Positions 44,101-54,609 of a stretch of 64,000 bases of DNA are shown here, in pieces. A program made the translations under genes and the position numbers. Under the pieces are notes generated by a model that searched no databases, was not told the DNA's origin, and saw only the letters and a program-made list of their open reading frames with translations. Source of the stretch: Limnephilus marmoratus (Eukaryota; Arthropoda; Insecta; Trichoptera; Limnephilidae); contig OU862907.1 of the NCBI GenBank assembly GCA_917880885.1, positions 67,513,072 through 67,577,071 of the forward strand, read 5' to 3'. The stretch's first letter is position 1, and every line of letters starts with the position of its first letter.

Positions 44101-44185
44101 CGTTCCGTCCTCCTCTTTGCGCTACCAAGGGGTTGGCGATGTGATGGGTAGCGAGCCTCATCGACACCTCTGTCGGCCATTCCCT
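41110..44185 (-). mobile_element. RTE-like LINE, coding region intact
   Basis: A near-complete single-ORF non-LTR element with a very short 3' UTR, inserted between element T copies 4 and 2. A broken relative lies at 51175-52715. Confidence 0.8.
41115..44180 (-). CDS. LINE endonuclease/reverse transcriptase, 1021 aa
   Basis: Domains in order: an AP-type endonuclease at about residues 31-275 (GTWNIRGG, MAGDLNGWVG with the catalytic Asp-Asn, IIDFVVID, ETDHFLVV with the C-terminal Asp-His); a linker; then reverse transcriptase at about 500-800 (NGKAVGFDNI, NHRAISLLSSVGK, FVDLQKAYDRVD with the first Asp, VKQGCVMSPWLFN, YADDAVLI with the Asp pair at about 744-746). The C-terminus has RRMCGKTMYDRVRN and RSRGRPRKTW, as in RTE-clade proteins. 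One ORF of about 1000 residues is normal for RTE. ATG at 44180 gives MADRGVDE. No stops or frameshifts, so it may encode active protein. Confidence 0.88.
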   Translation of the reverse strand: MADRGVDEARYPSHRQPLGSAKRRTEREQCRIGTWNIRGGMERKMNELCETMDSKCLDVLCVTESMKKESGTMQHNDKLVIWSGRPDTERACQGVAALLSPRMIECMSQYECVSPRIMWIRFKIGLTRVFLVICYAPVNSESDEVKDDFWTGVNDVMRLKNENERIIMAGDLNGWVGIRRDGFDSALGKFGDERTNDNGNRILEVCLEWNLFVSNTFFDHKCVHQYTWERGNERSIIDFVVIDSRLRAVTEDTRVFRGADVETDHFLVVSRVNLFRGWRSKVKTISTPTRVKVEKLQNINVRSEYENCAEIRLNEKEMDGLSIDETWNHIKVSLCESARDVCGISTQGRKKGDAWWDDEIKALVSEKKKAWLHLIAAGTASSEERDRAKEVYKGCKKRVSVGVKERKKRLEEEEGIKMTKHFQENIKLFWKEVKRSRSGSENGSLKVIKSKDGRMLTNEEEIKERWMKYFEEVFESNPDDSEANGESGMNDDGVNVTKISVDEIKKSIKCMKNGKAVGFDNIAAEYFKGDSHIILTWLCKLFNQCLEEGYTPLDWRRVVIMPLYKGKGSRMDCGNHRAISLLSSVGKLYGRILIERVRMETKDKIWDVQGAFMSGRGCMDQIFSLRMLTEKFLAKNQKLFCAFVDLQKAYDRVDRKKLWKVLSKYGVNTNLIQAIASLYEGSVACVRVNGGFTGWFDITKGVKQGCVMSPWLFNLYMDNCMQELKEVGLGAKLGNLKVCCLLYADDAVLISNTMEDLQSLVSRMNEVCMKNELMMNVSKSKVMVFERESTKTVCNIVVNDEYLEQVDEFVYLGSVFTRDGKADRDIERRVNAGNSINGGLNAVGANKKLSKEAKLAVHNGVLVPTLMYGSEAWNWQRKDESKLNAVEMRSLRRMCGKTMYDRVRNVDIRKECKADISIMSKIKIGTLRWFGHVERMNEESSVRRIYDANVNGRRSRGRPRKTWHDQVNQILESGHVKSQNNRRECMRRCMNVSEAKSVCQDRVVWRSVLSAYPCGETAVII

Positions 44186-44403
44186 TCCTCCAAGAACTAC
44201 ATATAAAAACTACCCTAACCTCATAAAAACACCGCTACACATATTCAAACCTACCTCTAATAAATATACAACACATAACAATAGTGAAAATCAATACAAA
44301 CCATTATATGACCATTATATGATTATTCCCATTACCATTATATGATTATTCCAACTCCTATGTAAAACATGGATCCCTTTAAAAATCAATATACCAATCA
44401 AAA

Positions 44404-45222
44404 ATAGGCCACTTGCATGGACTTCAGAACGACTTGGAAAAAATCGTGTGGATAGATTTTTTTTACTAAGATTACGAAAATATTGGTAAATTTTTTTAGA
44501 AATGTACAGTTTTTTATTTTAAAATAAATAAATCCATTATTTGGGCTCGTGGCGTCACTACATAATAATGTCCCGTCTCCGAAAATGTTCCTATTAATTT
44601 TATAAAATTTCACACTGATTTGTTTTTTTTTTATATGGCATCACTTTGATTTCAGGCGAATTTTTGAATTTGACATTTAACGTTCACTAGATTTATTGTT
44701 TGTTCTCTGCGAACGTATCATTTGGTTTGATTTTTTGACAGATGTTATGAAGAGAACCCCGTACATTTTACGTTGTCCGTGCGTGTTTTAGAGGTATAAT
44801 GATAATGGTGCTGATTTTAACAAAATCAAATTTTGTAATATTCTTATTATTATTATAATTTACAAGAAGGTACAAGTATATTACATTTGATTTAGTAATA
44901 TAGACGTTGAACATTAGAATGATTTATGACCAATAAGATGAATCAAGGAAAAAAATATTTATGAGATTTGATATTTTTGGTATGCCACGTTATTTTCCTG
45001 TGTCATTCGTGTGGAAAACGTTATTTTTTAATGATTTTCGGCTACGTAGTTTTTTCGTACCTATAAAATTACCGGTTTATAAAAAATGGTCTGATTTTTC
45101 GGATTGAAATTTTCAAAAAATCGCCAGGGTTTCAAAAATACGATTAAAAAAAATACAGAATGCCTTAGAAAATTTGCCTAAACCGGATTTTTTTTTAATA
45201 AAATGTGATGCAAGTGGTCTAT
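44404..45222 (-). mobile_element. Element T copy 2, both ends present
   Basis: ATAGGCCACTTGCAT on the left and ATGCAAGTGGTCTAT on the right; 819 bp without coding capacity. The best reference copy of the family. Confidence 0.7.
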
Positions 45223-45466
45223 TTCATATCATCCTAAATATAATAAAGATTTAACAACAATAAAATTAGGGCATTAATAAATTATATGACTTGTAAGGTT
45301 TTCCCCGAAAAATACTGAAGTAAAAAAAAATACCAACCCAAGGTGATTAAACCTAAGTATTCGGAATTACCAAAAAATTATAAATTGGACAGTCAAAGAC
45401 GACTTTGCAACAAATTTAATTAACATAATTTAATAAAATCCTTGTAGACCACCCCTCCCCCTTCGG

Positions 45467-46247
45467 CAGGGCCGGATTAACCATGTCGGGGCCCCTAGGC
45501 AATGCACGTCTCGGGGCCCCTTTACCAATGGCGGACTAATGGTGGGGGGGGGGGGGTTGAAGGGGCTTCCAAACGCCTCCTTGTTTCCTTGATCAAATCC
45601 TTAAAAGGCTTTAACGGGGGGGGGTAAGATTTTAAAACTATTGATTTTTTTTCAGAATGTAAACATGTCAGTATATTGAGTACTGTGTCAAAATTTAAAG
45701 TAAATCGGAGCAAAACCAACGAAGGTACAGCGCGCTGTACCAGCGTTCTCACTCACTTTTATTTTCCCAAGCAGATAGGTAGTGCATACTGAAGCTTGTA
45801 CAACATTTATATTTTAAACATATGTATGTATAATTAGAAATAAAATTAAACAAATGCCATATAAACCACACACGGCACCTTCAATCACTTCAGATACTAA
45901 GTAATGTGGCAACAAATAGAAGGAAAGAAAAGTAAAATATAACTATGTTTACATTTGGTTTTAATTATAGACTTTTTATTTATTATTTGTTCATGATGTG
46001 AACATTAGTTATTTATTGAGTTATACCCTTATTATTATAATGTGTTGTTTTCTTTAATGCGTGTACCTAATGTTATTAACAAGTAAATATTCCTAATAAT
46101 AAAAAAAACATCTCGAAAGCTGACTTTTTCCGAAACTTCGTTGGTCACTAATTGAAGCTAGTCATTTTTTCCCGGGACGCGGGGCCCCTAGCCGATGCGG
46201 GGCCCCTAGGCAGTTGCCTACTCTGCCTTAGGGATAATCCGGTACTG
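45467..46247. mobile_element. hAT-like element (CAGGGCCGGATTA ends)
   Basis: Ends CAGGGCCGGATTAACC and GGATAATCCGGTACTG are imperfect inverted repeats, with GGGGCCCCTAGGCA near both. Flanks CCCTTCGG and CCCCTTCC are only similar, so the TSD is eroded. Confidence 0.6.
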
Positions 46248-47497
46248 CCCCTTCCCCATGTTATGTATATAAACAGTAGGTTACGTATAATTCGTAACAG
46301 TCTGAAGATGGCTTTAACAAGATGATAGTGGTAATGATCAAATAAAGTAAAGTGGAAATAAGTTTAATATTTGTTTAATTATAATAAAAAATAAATAAAA
46401 ATATTTTTATTTTAACATCATAAAATAATTCATTTTACCTATAATTTTACCTTAATTTTTAGTTTAATTTCAGCTTACCTTCTTTTATGCAGCATTATTT
46501 TTATATTTTTTTAATGGATTATGTATAATTTTTTTTTTTTGCAAAATGGAGGCCTCAGCATAGGTGAGCTACCCAGTGAGACCGACAATGCTGAATTGTA
46601 TTTGAAGTGTAAGACATTATACCAAATAAATAAATAAATTAACAAATATTACACTTTTGAAGTGAAAACTTGTCAATGAAACTCGATAAAACAAAAATTA
46701 GCGACAATAAAAAGAGACAAACACATACATCTATAGCTTGCAAGAGAATGAGATAGTACATATAATTGGTCTCCTCTTTGCGCGGTGCTTCGTAGCCTCC
46801 CCCCTTCTGAATACTTTAGTTTTATGAATTGCAAACTTCGACTTCAGTAAATAATAATAATAATAATAATGATTTATTGTCTTCTTTTCTTAGTAACAGT
46901 AGAGATAATGATATCCTCACTGGGATCTCCTGTGCTGAGGATTTCATTTACATATTATAATTTAATTATAAGAAATTGATATGAATTAAACATAACATAT
47001 ATCATGTAGTATTTTTTTTTTAAATAATTATAAAGTAAATAAGATAGTGTTTTTTTTTTAATTCAGATTACTAGATTTGGTTTTAGTCTGTATTTGATAT
47101 CAGTATATTTTCTATTTCTGATCTCCCTATATTTAGTATCCAGCTTTTTATTTGAAATTTAAATGTTATAATGTACATGAATAAATGCTACATGCTACAT
47201 GAAGCTACGATAAATGCTACATGCTACATGAAGCTACTATAAATGCTACATGAAGCTTACGTGTATCATGTTCGAAATAAGAAGAAATAAAAACTTGAGG
47301 AATCGGGAACTTTTTTGTAAGAACTATAAGTGTAAAGAGAGCTGTAGTTTGGCAGTTTCCTAAAAAAATGCATCTTTCGGTTAATACCAAAGTAACTTAA
47401 GTTCGTTATTAAAGCATTATAAGCGAGCGTTGTGTCTTGCCTGCACAAAATTTTAAAATGGACACGAATTCCGATAATCTGAATTAAATATTCTACA
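46248..47497. repeat. Non-coding with LINE-like tails and repeat Z
   Basis: 46640-46860 is the inverse copy of repeat Z. 46853-46871 is an (AAT)n run. 47180-47260 has tandem CATGAAGCTAC/ATAAATGCTA repeats. No gene seen. Confidence 0.45.
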
Positions 47498-48200
47498 TTT
47501 TTTACATACTAGCTGGTGCCCGGCATGCGTTGCTATGCCGTTCAATAAAAAAATTGTTTCTCCCTGCGTGTCCTTTCCCATTCTTCCCGTTCACCTTCCG
47601 CCTCCTCTTCCTCTCCCTACAATATTCTACATTTTTTACATACTAGCTGGTGCCCGGCATGCGTTGCTATGCCGTTCAATAAAAAAATTGTTTCTCCCTG
47701 CGTGTCCTTTCCCATTCTTCCCGTTCACCTTCCGCCTTCTCTTCCTCTCCCGGGTCCCCTTCCCCTCTCGCGTTCCCACTCCGCCTCCTCTACCTTCCCT
47801 CTCCCCACTCCACTCCTCTTCCCGCGTCCCGCCAACTCCCCTCCAGAATTCCCTTCCCCCCTCCCAGGTTCCCCCCCCTCCCTGGTTCCCATCCATTTCC
47901 TGCCGCGGAACACATACACGAGTTACTCTCCGCCCTCCCGCATTCCATACATTCAGTCCCAGTACATTCAATTTTCAAACAGCTCGCGAACCACCTATTG
48001 CAATTTTTTATACAAATTTCATTATGCCAGAGCTCACCGCTTCTTTTATACAAACCGTGTCCTGGAAATAACGAATACACAAAAAAAAGAATTATCCAAT
48101 TTGATGCAGTCGTTTGGAAGTTATGCTTGTACATACATTTCGGCGATTCATTTTTATTTATACAGAAGATAGATGATAGATATAGATAGATAGATTTTTT
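47498..48200 (+). mobile_element. LINE-type 3' tail with 133-bp tandem duplication
   Basis: ACATACTAGCTGGTGCCCGG begins near 47507 and again near 47639. The second copy continues through a pyrimidine-rich stretch to a GATA microsatellite at about 48165-48195. Confidence 0.5.
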
Positions 48201-48314
48201 TATCTTTTCTTATGTGTATACTGCTGTTATAATTGATATTTTATTTAATATGAACTCGTAAAAGCCCAATAGGATGTCAATAAATAAATAAATAAATTAT
48301 GCAATGCAACTTAC

Positions 48315-48468
48315 TGGCTATCCGAGTACCCTCCGCATTCTGCAAACATTCCTTCTTTATATCTGGGAGGTCAAAATCTATATTTGTATACGGCATTTCA
48401 CCTCCGCCTACTTCCTGGGGCGCCGGTTCCGTCTTTACGGAAACAATCTCTGGTTTTAGAAGATCCAT
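48315..48468 (-). CDS. Zinc-finger family ATG exon E
   Basis: Minus strand: ATG at 48468, MDLLKPEIVSVKTEPAPQEV, acidic middle, DLPDIKKECLQNAEG, ending at an AGCCA/GTAAGT donor in phase 1. Very close to exon D, including the TTCTGTTTCAG acceptor (exon from 48645). Phase and position suit splicing to the gene C small exon at 38936, giving a 9.4-kb intron that holds the RTE-like LINE, a hAT and Foldback FB3. The 5' UTR carries an insertion right before the ATG. Confidence 0.68.
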
Positions 48469-48590
48469 GGCCAGGGCCGGCCCTGTGCAGGCGCAATTGA
48501 AGCAGTCCACTCCGGGCGCCGACTTGACCCTTGTAGTTTTTAATAGTACTAGGCGGCGCGCGTTTGGCTCACGACCGGCTCTGTCCACGG
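48469..48590 (-). mobile_element. Small hAT-like insertion in exon E 5' UTR
   Basis: About 120 bp absent from exon D at the same place (D reads AACAGCAGTGTTATGG). It ends CAGGGCCGGCCCTGGCC immediately before ATGG. TSD not clear. Confidence 0.55.
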
Positions 48591-48645
48591 CACTGCTGTT
48601 GTAGTATTTGATAATGGCTTGTAGTCCAAAAATACTAGTATATAC

Positions 48646-50045
48646 CTGAAACAGAACATGGTTATATTTGAACTTTAATGTGGACGAGCTTTAAATATTA
48701 ATTTTCCATTGGAATATGTGCTATAAAAACAACGTTGTTTGCGTTACACATATTTGACCATGTAATTGTGACCTTGTGTTTATTGGATGCGCCATTCCGT
48801 TTTTAATAAAATATTGATAGGTACTTAATTCAAATTCTAAGTGAACACTTTGGTTGTTAAATAAAAAATAACGAATGTACCGTAAGTGTGTGGGAATGGG
48901 ATCTATGACAGAAAGAGGAATGGAGCGCTGTAGACGATGACCACCGATAAAAACAAAAGACACCAATCATCCATTTTATCAATTCAATGTATTTCATTAA
49001 AGTAACGGACATAGGTATTCATTGTTTGATCTCTTAAAAGTTAAATTTAAAGTGAAAAAATGATATATTAGCGTAGCGCCATCTGTCATTCAACAACATA
49101 AATAATTTCGATCTGTTTGAAATACGAACGACGACGGTTAAATTTGTTCATACAAAAATACTAAAATCGCGATTAAAAATAGGAGGGTGGAGATAGGAGG
49201 GTGAAATTATGGGGTTATAAATATTTTTAAGGACAAAAAAAAATTGTCAAAAAAATACAAAAAAAACTCTGGATAGGGACACCTTATCACCTAGTGGTAT
49301 GAAATATACTTAACGACCAATTCTCATAACTACAAAACATGCATAAAAAATTTCATAAAAATCGGTTACACGAGACCGACACCGTGACACGAGATTTTTA
49401 TGTGTGTTTATAGATATAATTTAGTATTTTAATCGATGCCGTCGAAATACTAACCTAAAAATAGGTAGATATCAAATTGACAGTTTGATCTTTCCTCACA
49501 AAAAACACCAAATGGATTCCCTACCTTAAGTGTTCCGATAAGTAAGCTATGCTAGGTCACGTCACACACATGACAGTAATGCACTCGAGCATGACGCATT
49601 CAAAATTTATTAACAGTGATCCGTCAGTTTGACAATAACGGCCGCCACCAAAAAAAATAGCTTGATTAATACTCGGGTAGAAAATATTTACTTACCAATA
49701 ACTATCACACGCGAGGACTATATCGTGTAATGAGTAATAGTAATAACATAATATGTTATTACTATATATAGATATAGTCTATATTATAGAATAATAATTT
49801 GGAAACACGATGAAAGGGATTGACATGAAAGGAATCGTGCATCATCAATAGGTCAATAGACAATAATTTAGTCATAGACAATTGAAGATCCTAATGCAAC
49901 AATATGTTCCTAGCCAGCAGAGGCATGTGCAAAATCCCCAAGGTTTCACATTTTAAATGTTTTTATTTGTAACAATTATTATAAGCAATAATTATTGGCC
50001 TGAAACACTCATCTAAATTAAAAAAAATCTTCCTAGAAAATATAC
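48646..50045. other. Non-coding
   Basis: 49080-49430 resembles a LINE 3' region (ATTTCATAAAAATCGGTTAC). 49735-49790 is a TATA-rich near-palindrome. No gene recognised. Confidence 0.4.
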
Positions 50046-50457
50046 ACGGCTGGCATACTCTAGCGGTAAGGCTCTTGACTAGCACTCCGAAGGTTGCGGG
50101 ATCGAATCCCGGCGTGGCAAATAAATTTTATTTGATTAATTTGTGTTATTTCACAATTTATTCATTTAATATAATATATAGTATATTTGCAGCACGTTCC
50201 AGAGTGGAAGAAACTCTCAATATCGCCCTGGTGTAAGACCACCATTCAGAATTGAAACGTTGCGTGAAATGGCTTTAGCCGTGTTTGATGACCAGATCTG
50301 AATAGCCAGGTACTATCCCCACCTTCCTCTTCCCTATCTCCTTCCCCTCCCCACTACCTTCAGCCTCACAACATACCCCAATAAGAGATGCCATAGTCCC
50401 ACTGGCTCCAGACGGGAGCAGTTGGGACTCTTGTGCGGTATTCATGTAAAAAAAAAT
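50046..50457 (+). mobile_element. tRNA-derived SINE copy S4
   Basis: Head CGGCTGGCATACTCTAGCGG, B box GGGATCGAATCCC, short A tail at 50448-50456. Same subfamily as S1. Confidence 0.85.
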
Positions 50458-50879
50458 TAACACCTGCCTTTCGTGTCGTAATAGAATAAATGTGTCGTTT
50501 CTTGAATCCGTAGCTTTTTTAATTGTTCCCTCCTTAAATTTTAGTTTAAAGTTAAGTTTGAACCCGCCATAAGGCAAGGGCATATCAACCCTTTGTGCTA
50601 TGCATAAAAATCTTGTCTTAAACCAAGTTTATCAATTAAAAAAAATAATATTTTTCATTTGTTTTCATAACTAGCAATACCATACGTTACTAGTAGACGA
50701 AGATTTAAAATGGTAACACTTTGATTCTCAATATTATCATCTCCATCTCCTTATTATCTATGGAAAAACTCCAAATGCTTGCTGTCACTTTATTATTGAT
50801 TATATTATTCGGCTTTTTATAAATTCTTACACCTTGGACGAAAACAATAATTCCTTATCTTAAGAAATTCTTCAACCAG
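50458..50879. other. Non-coding
   Basis: AT-rich; ends in a TTCTTCAACCAG acceptor. No gene. Confidence 0.4.
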
Positions 50880-50890
50880 ATCCTAAAAGC

Positions 50891-51026
50891 ATGGATTCTA
50901 CCGCCATCAAGTTAGAACCAGGCACATGTGCGGAAGAGAAGGTTGCTGTGACATTTACGGAAATCGATGTAGAATTTCCTTTTTTCAAAAAGGAATGTCC
51001 GGAATCCATTTCCGAAAACAATTCAG
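50891..51026 (+). CDS. Zinc-finger family ATG exon H (diverged)
   Basis: Exon from 50880 (TTCAACCAG acceptor), ATG at 50891, ending TTCAG/GTAATT after 51026 in phase 1. It encodes MDSTAIKLEPGTCAEEK, a middle segment, then FPFFKKECPESISE. The layout matches exons D and E (IK-x-E at the start, KKEC near the end, same closing phase) while most other residues differ, so it is an older paralogue. It lies 3.3 kb upstream of the gene F small exon on the same strand and joins it in frame. The intervening intron carries a broken LINE. Confidence 0.6.
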
Positions 51027-51174
51027 GTAATTTTTTGCCTTTAATTGGTGCATGACTGTTATGCAAATGCAAAATACAATCGAAAATAAGACGGTTCGTT
51101 TTTAATAGGCTATATCTACATGTATGCGTATTCTACTGGTTTATATTACCTATATTTATTTTTAAGTGCGGTGT

Positions 51175-52715
51175 TTTTAAGCAAGGCTGCGTAATATCAC
51201 CATGGTTATTCAAACTATACATGAATAATTGTATGCAAGAATTGAAAGAGGTGGGATTGGACGCGAAATTGAGTACTCTGAAGGTATGTTGCCTGTTGTA
51301 TGCTGATGTTGCAGTGCTGATTTCTAACACTATGGAAGATGTACAGTCTCTCGTGTCTAGTGTGAACGAAGTATGTATGAAGAATAAGTTAATGATGAAT
51401 GTAAGTAAGTCTAAGGTCATGGTGTTTGAAATAGATAGTACGAAAACAGTATGCAATTTACTTGTGAATGATGAATACTTGGAGCAGGTGAATGAGTTTG
51501 TGTATCTGGGTAGTATGTTTACGAGAGATGAGAAGGCTGATAGGGTTATTGAAAGAAGGGTGAATGCCAGTTACTCCATTAATGGAGGATGGAGGACTGA
51601 ACGCCGTTGGCGCTAATAAAAAATTGTCAAAAGAAGCTAAGCTAGCAGTCCACAGTGGAGTCCTTGTACCTACCCTGATGTATGGCAGAGAGGCATCGAA
51701 ACTGGCAGAAGAATGATGAAAGTAAACTGAATGCTGTTGAAATGAGATCCCTGAGGCGTATGTGTGGTAAAACTATGTATAATCGTGTGAGAAATGTGGA
51801 TATCCGCAAATAATGTAAGGCTGATGTAAGATTAATGAGTAAGATTAAGAAGGGGACCCTCAGATGGTTTGGGCATGTAGAGCGAATGGACGAAGAAGGT
51901 AGTGTAAGATTGAAAGTGAATTTTTATACAAAATGAATATAAAAGACTAAGTACCTTAATAATTATAATACTTCTCAAGAGTGATCGCCAACGTCGGGGG
52001 GGACCTCATACGGCACATAAAGAAGAAGAAGAAGAAAGTACCTTTTAAAGATCATTAGAGATTATAATGAAAATATTGTAATTTAAAAACAGATGAGGCA
52101 AAAAATGACAACATTGTGTAAATCAGAAGCCTCGATAATATACAAGACATTAAAAAAAATAGTGAAACAAGAATATATGACGCAAATGTGAATGGTAAAA
52201 GAAGTAGGGGACGTCCGAGGAAGACATGGCACTATCAAGTGAATCAGGTAATTGATTCGGGCAATGTCAAAAGTCAGAAAAATTGAAGTTTTTTTTACAT
52301 GAGCTCTACACAGGAGGCCCTGAGGAAAATAATTTCCCTCAGGGCCTATGTCATGAAGGAAGGAGAGGAGAGTTCTGGGAAGGAAAAGGGTTTAAGGGGT
52401 GGGTAGGAATCTGGGGTTCAGTATGTCCTGGTCATCCGCCTCCAAGACCTAGACAAACCTCATCCCATGAACCCGGGCACCCCTGCTAAATCACCAAACC
52501 TAGCGAACCACTTGGGGTGACCTATGGCAGAGGTGTTGGTTATCCAATAAAGGTTCCCGGGGGCGGCGGTACCCATTCCCGCCTCCCAAATTGTGAGACC
52601 ACGTATGAATGTGAGTGAGACAAAGAGTGTGTGCCAAGACCGAGTTGTTTGGCGGTCCATCCTCTCTGTCTACCCTGTGGGGAAATGGCGTGATGGTTAG
52701 TTAGTTAGTTTTTTT
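51175..52715 (+). pseudogene. Second, broken copy of the RTE-like LINE
   Basis: 51176-51918 matches the RT region onward (KQGCVISPWLFKLYMNNCMQ, YADVAVLI with the second catalytic Asp changed to Val). 52161-52288 matches the C-terminus (RSRGRPRKTW), and 52594-52712 the 3' UTR, ending in (GTTA)n. It is interrupted by an insertion of about 240 bp (51919-52160) and by element G copy 4. Frameshifts occur near 51590 and 51690. Confidence 0.85.
52289..52593 (-). mobile_element. Element G copy 4
   Basis: Reverse orientation; T run at 52289, CCTCCCAAATTG at the other end. Inserted in the 3' end of the broken LINE, so it is younger than that LINE copy. Confidence 0.78.
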
Positions 52716-53221
52716 ATGAAATACCTGTCACTTCACGAGAGGGTTACACCTAAAGCCTAGGGAACTATAATATCACTTCTGGGTTGGGCAACGTTGTGAG
52801 GGGGATCCGGTGGGGAGTTCTGTAATTCGGATCTTGAGTATGCCTGTATTAAATGCCGTGGGAAAGCTAGATGCCAGTAGAGCGTTCCACATACGATTCG
52901 TTTCATCCCGTTTATTAGTTCCACTTGTAAGTATTTTCTCTTAACAGGTGAAACGAGTTTAACGGAGCCTTCAAAACTAGAAACTTTTCCTTAACAATAT
53001 TTTTATAAACTCTCATGTCCAGTATAGGGTACATGCTTAAATAATATGTCACCCGGAGAACGACACTACTTGAGATAAATATGCAATTTCCACGGTGGAT
53101 TCGACGAATTGTAACAATCAAGCAGGTGGCATTACCAATTTTGCGATAAATATAAAACGGACAACCTTAATCAACGCCAAATATTTATGCAGCGGAAGAG
53201 GGTAGTTTATTTTTTGTAAAC
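52716..53221. other. Non-coding
   Basis: No gene or recognised element. Confidence 0.4.
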
Positions 53222-53330
53222 ACTGCCGGATCTGCCCTGATGATGGACACTGCAACGATGTCCGAAACGTTGGCTAAAGAAGGAGGTAGCGCAACACGGC
53301 ATAACACCCCAAAAACTAATAACGAAAATG
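53222..53330 (+). ncRNA. Penelope tail with hammerhead-like motif, upstream of F
   Basis: CTGATGA, GGACA/TGTCC stem and GAAAC in the same order as 29436-29467, with about 100 bp nearly identical between the two sites. It lies 1.05 kb upstream of the gene F small exon and is followed by TTTTGGCCGTGATAATC, a word also found after the gene A module (10598). Confidence 0.4.
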
Positions 53331-54381
53331 CTTTTGGCCGTGATAATCTTAAAACTTATCTAACATATATGATGTCATAAAAATAAAAACACCTCTTCAA
53401 AATTCGCAGAACAACTCTTAGTGAATAATCACGTTCTACTTTAAAACAACCAGCCAAAACCATTACATGAAGAACGAAAGATTAAATTTGCTTGAACAAT
53501 TAGAAATCAATAAACGAACGAATGACCCCAACATAACGCTAATTAATAAAGTAAGGAAAATAATTTATTCCCCACTACTTAGTATGTTTACCAAACCTAA
53601 ACAATATAATGCACTTAAATGAGTCATAGCAATAACGTCATTATAAAACAATTTTAAAAAACCCTTACACTTAATGCAAGGGAAACCAAAGGAAAAGATT
53701 CCGAATCTTTCTGCTCTGCTAATATCCAACATAATTATAAAATAATACATAATGATCATGATATTCACTTAACTAGTTTATGTAGTTATTCTGGCTAGTA
53801 ATTATAATTAATCACAACACATTATTGTTCACAACACATTATTGTTTACAAAAGTAGTGAAATGAACGAACGGCGCGGCGCGGCGGTGGCAGCAGCGGTA
53901 AGTAAAACCCGCCTCGCTGCCAGCCGACCAATCACAATCGACAGCTCTCTCACGCACTGACACCAAGCGACGAATGTGGACGCGCGCGTTAGATTTGAAT
54001 CCAATTATCCTTTACCGTACCTACTTACAACGGTCTCGGTTATGGCCCAGAATCTCAGCGATTTTTCGTCGAGAACCGAGTCAGAGTTCTCGGTAGAATT
54101 TGTAGCCAAGAATGCCCAGATCGAGAACTTGGTCGACCCTTAATGCACAAGACGGGAAGTGAGCTGAGGAGGAGTGGGGCCTTTTGTAATAATACTCACT
54201 GAAGTAACTAACTATTGTTCACCTGAGTAATTCAGCTTTTCATCTTACATCGTATTTGTTCCAGTTGGGTCCAGTTTTTTGTCCAGATTGACTGAACTCT
54301 CGGAGAGGGACAACCGTAATTTGAAATGTACTTCGCTAAATAAAAATTATTGATATACGTGATGTTATTTTCTTTTTCAAG
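53331..54381 (+). other. Non-coding, upstream of gene F
   Basis: 53868-53915 is GC-rich (GGCGCGGCGCGGCGG). 54292-54330 carries CTCTCGGAGAGGGACAACCG, the block conserved before the small exons of A and C. Confidence 0.5.
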
Positions 54382-54522
54382 GTAGCATCAAGGCGGGCAA
54401 TGTTACCATCAAGACAGAACCAGAACCCCGAGAAGATGAAGGGGAGATTCCTTGTGTGCAAATTGAAATCGGCTTGCCGGATGTTAAAAAGGATTGCTTA
54501 GAAAAAAGAATACAGACAGCAG
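54382..54522 (+). CDS. Zinc-finger gene F, symmetrical small exon
   Basis: 141 bp after a TTTTTCAAG acceptor, ending GCAG/GTAAAA, phase 1-1. It encodes SIKAGNVTIKTEPEPREDEG, then GLPDVKKDCLEKR. The first motif is a perfect IKTE; the second is VKKD, an acidic variant of psi-K-x-E. In frame with the finger exon 87 bp downstream and with ATG exon H upstream. Confidence 0.82.
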
Positions 54523-54609
54523 GTAAAATCAATATGGTTTGTTATACTTAATAATTTTGTGCTTTCTTCATTTTTACTTGTTAAAAATTAAATGTCATAT
54601 TTTTTTCAG

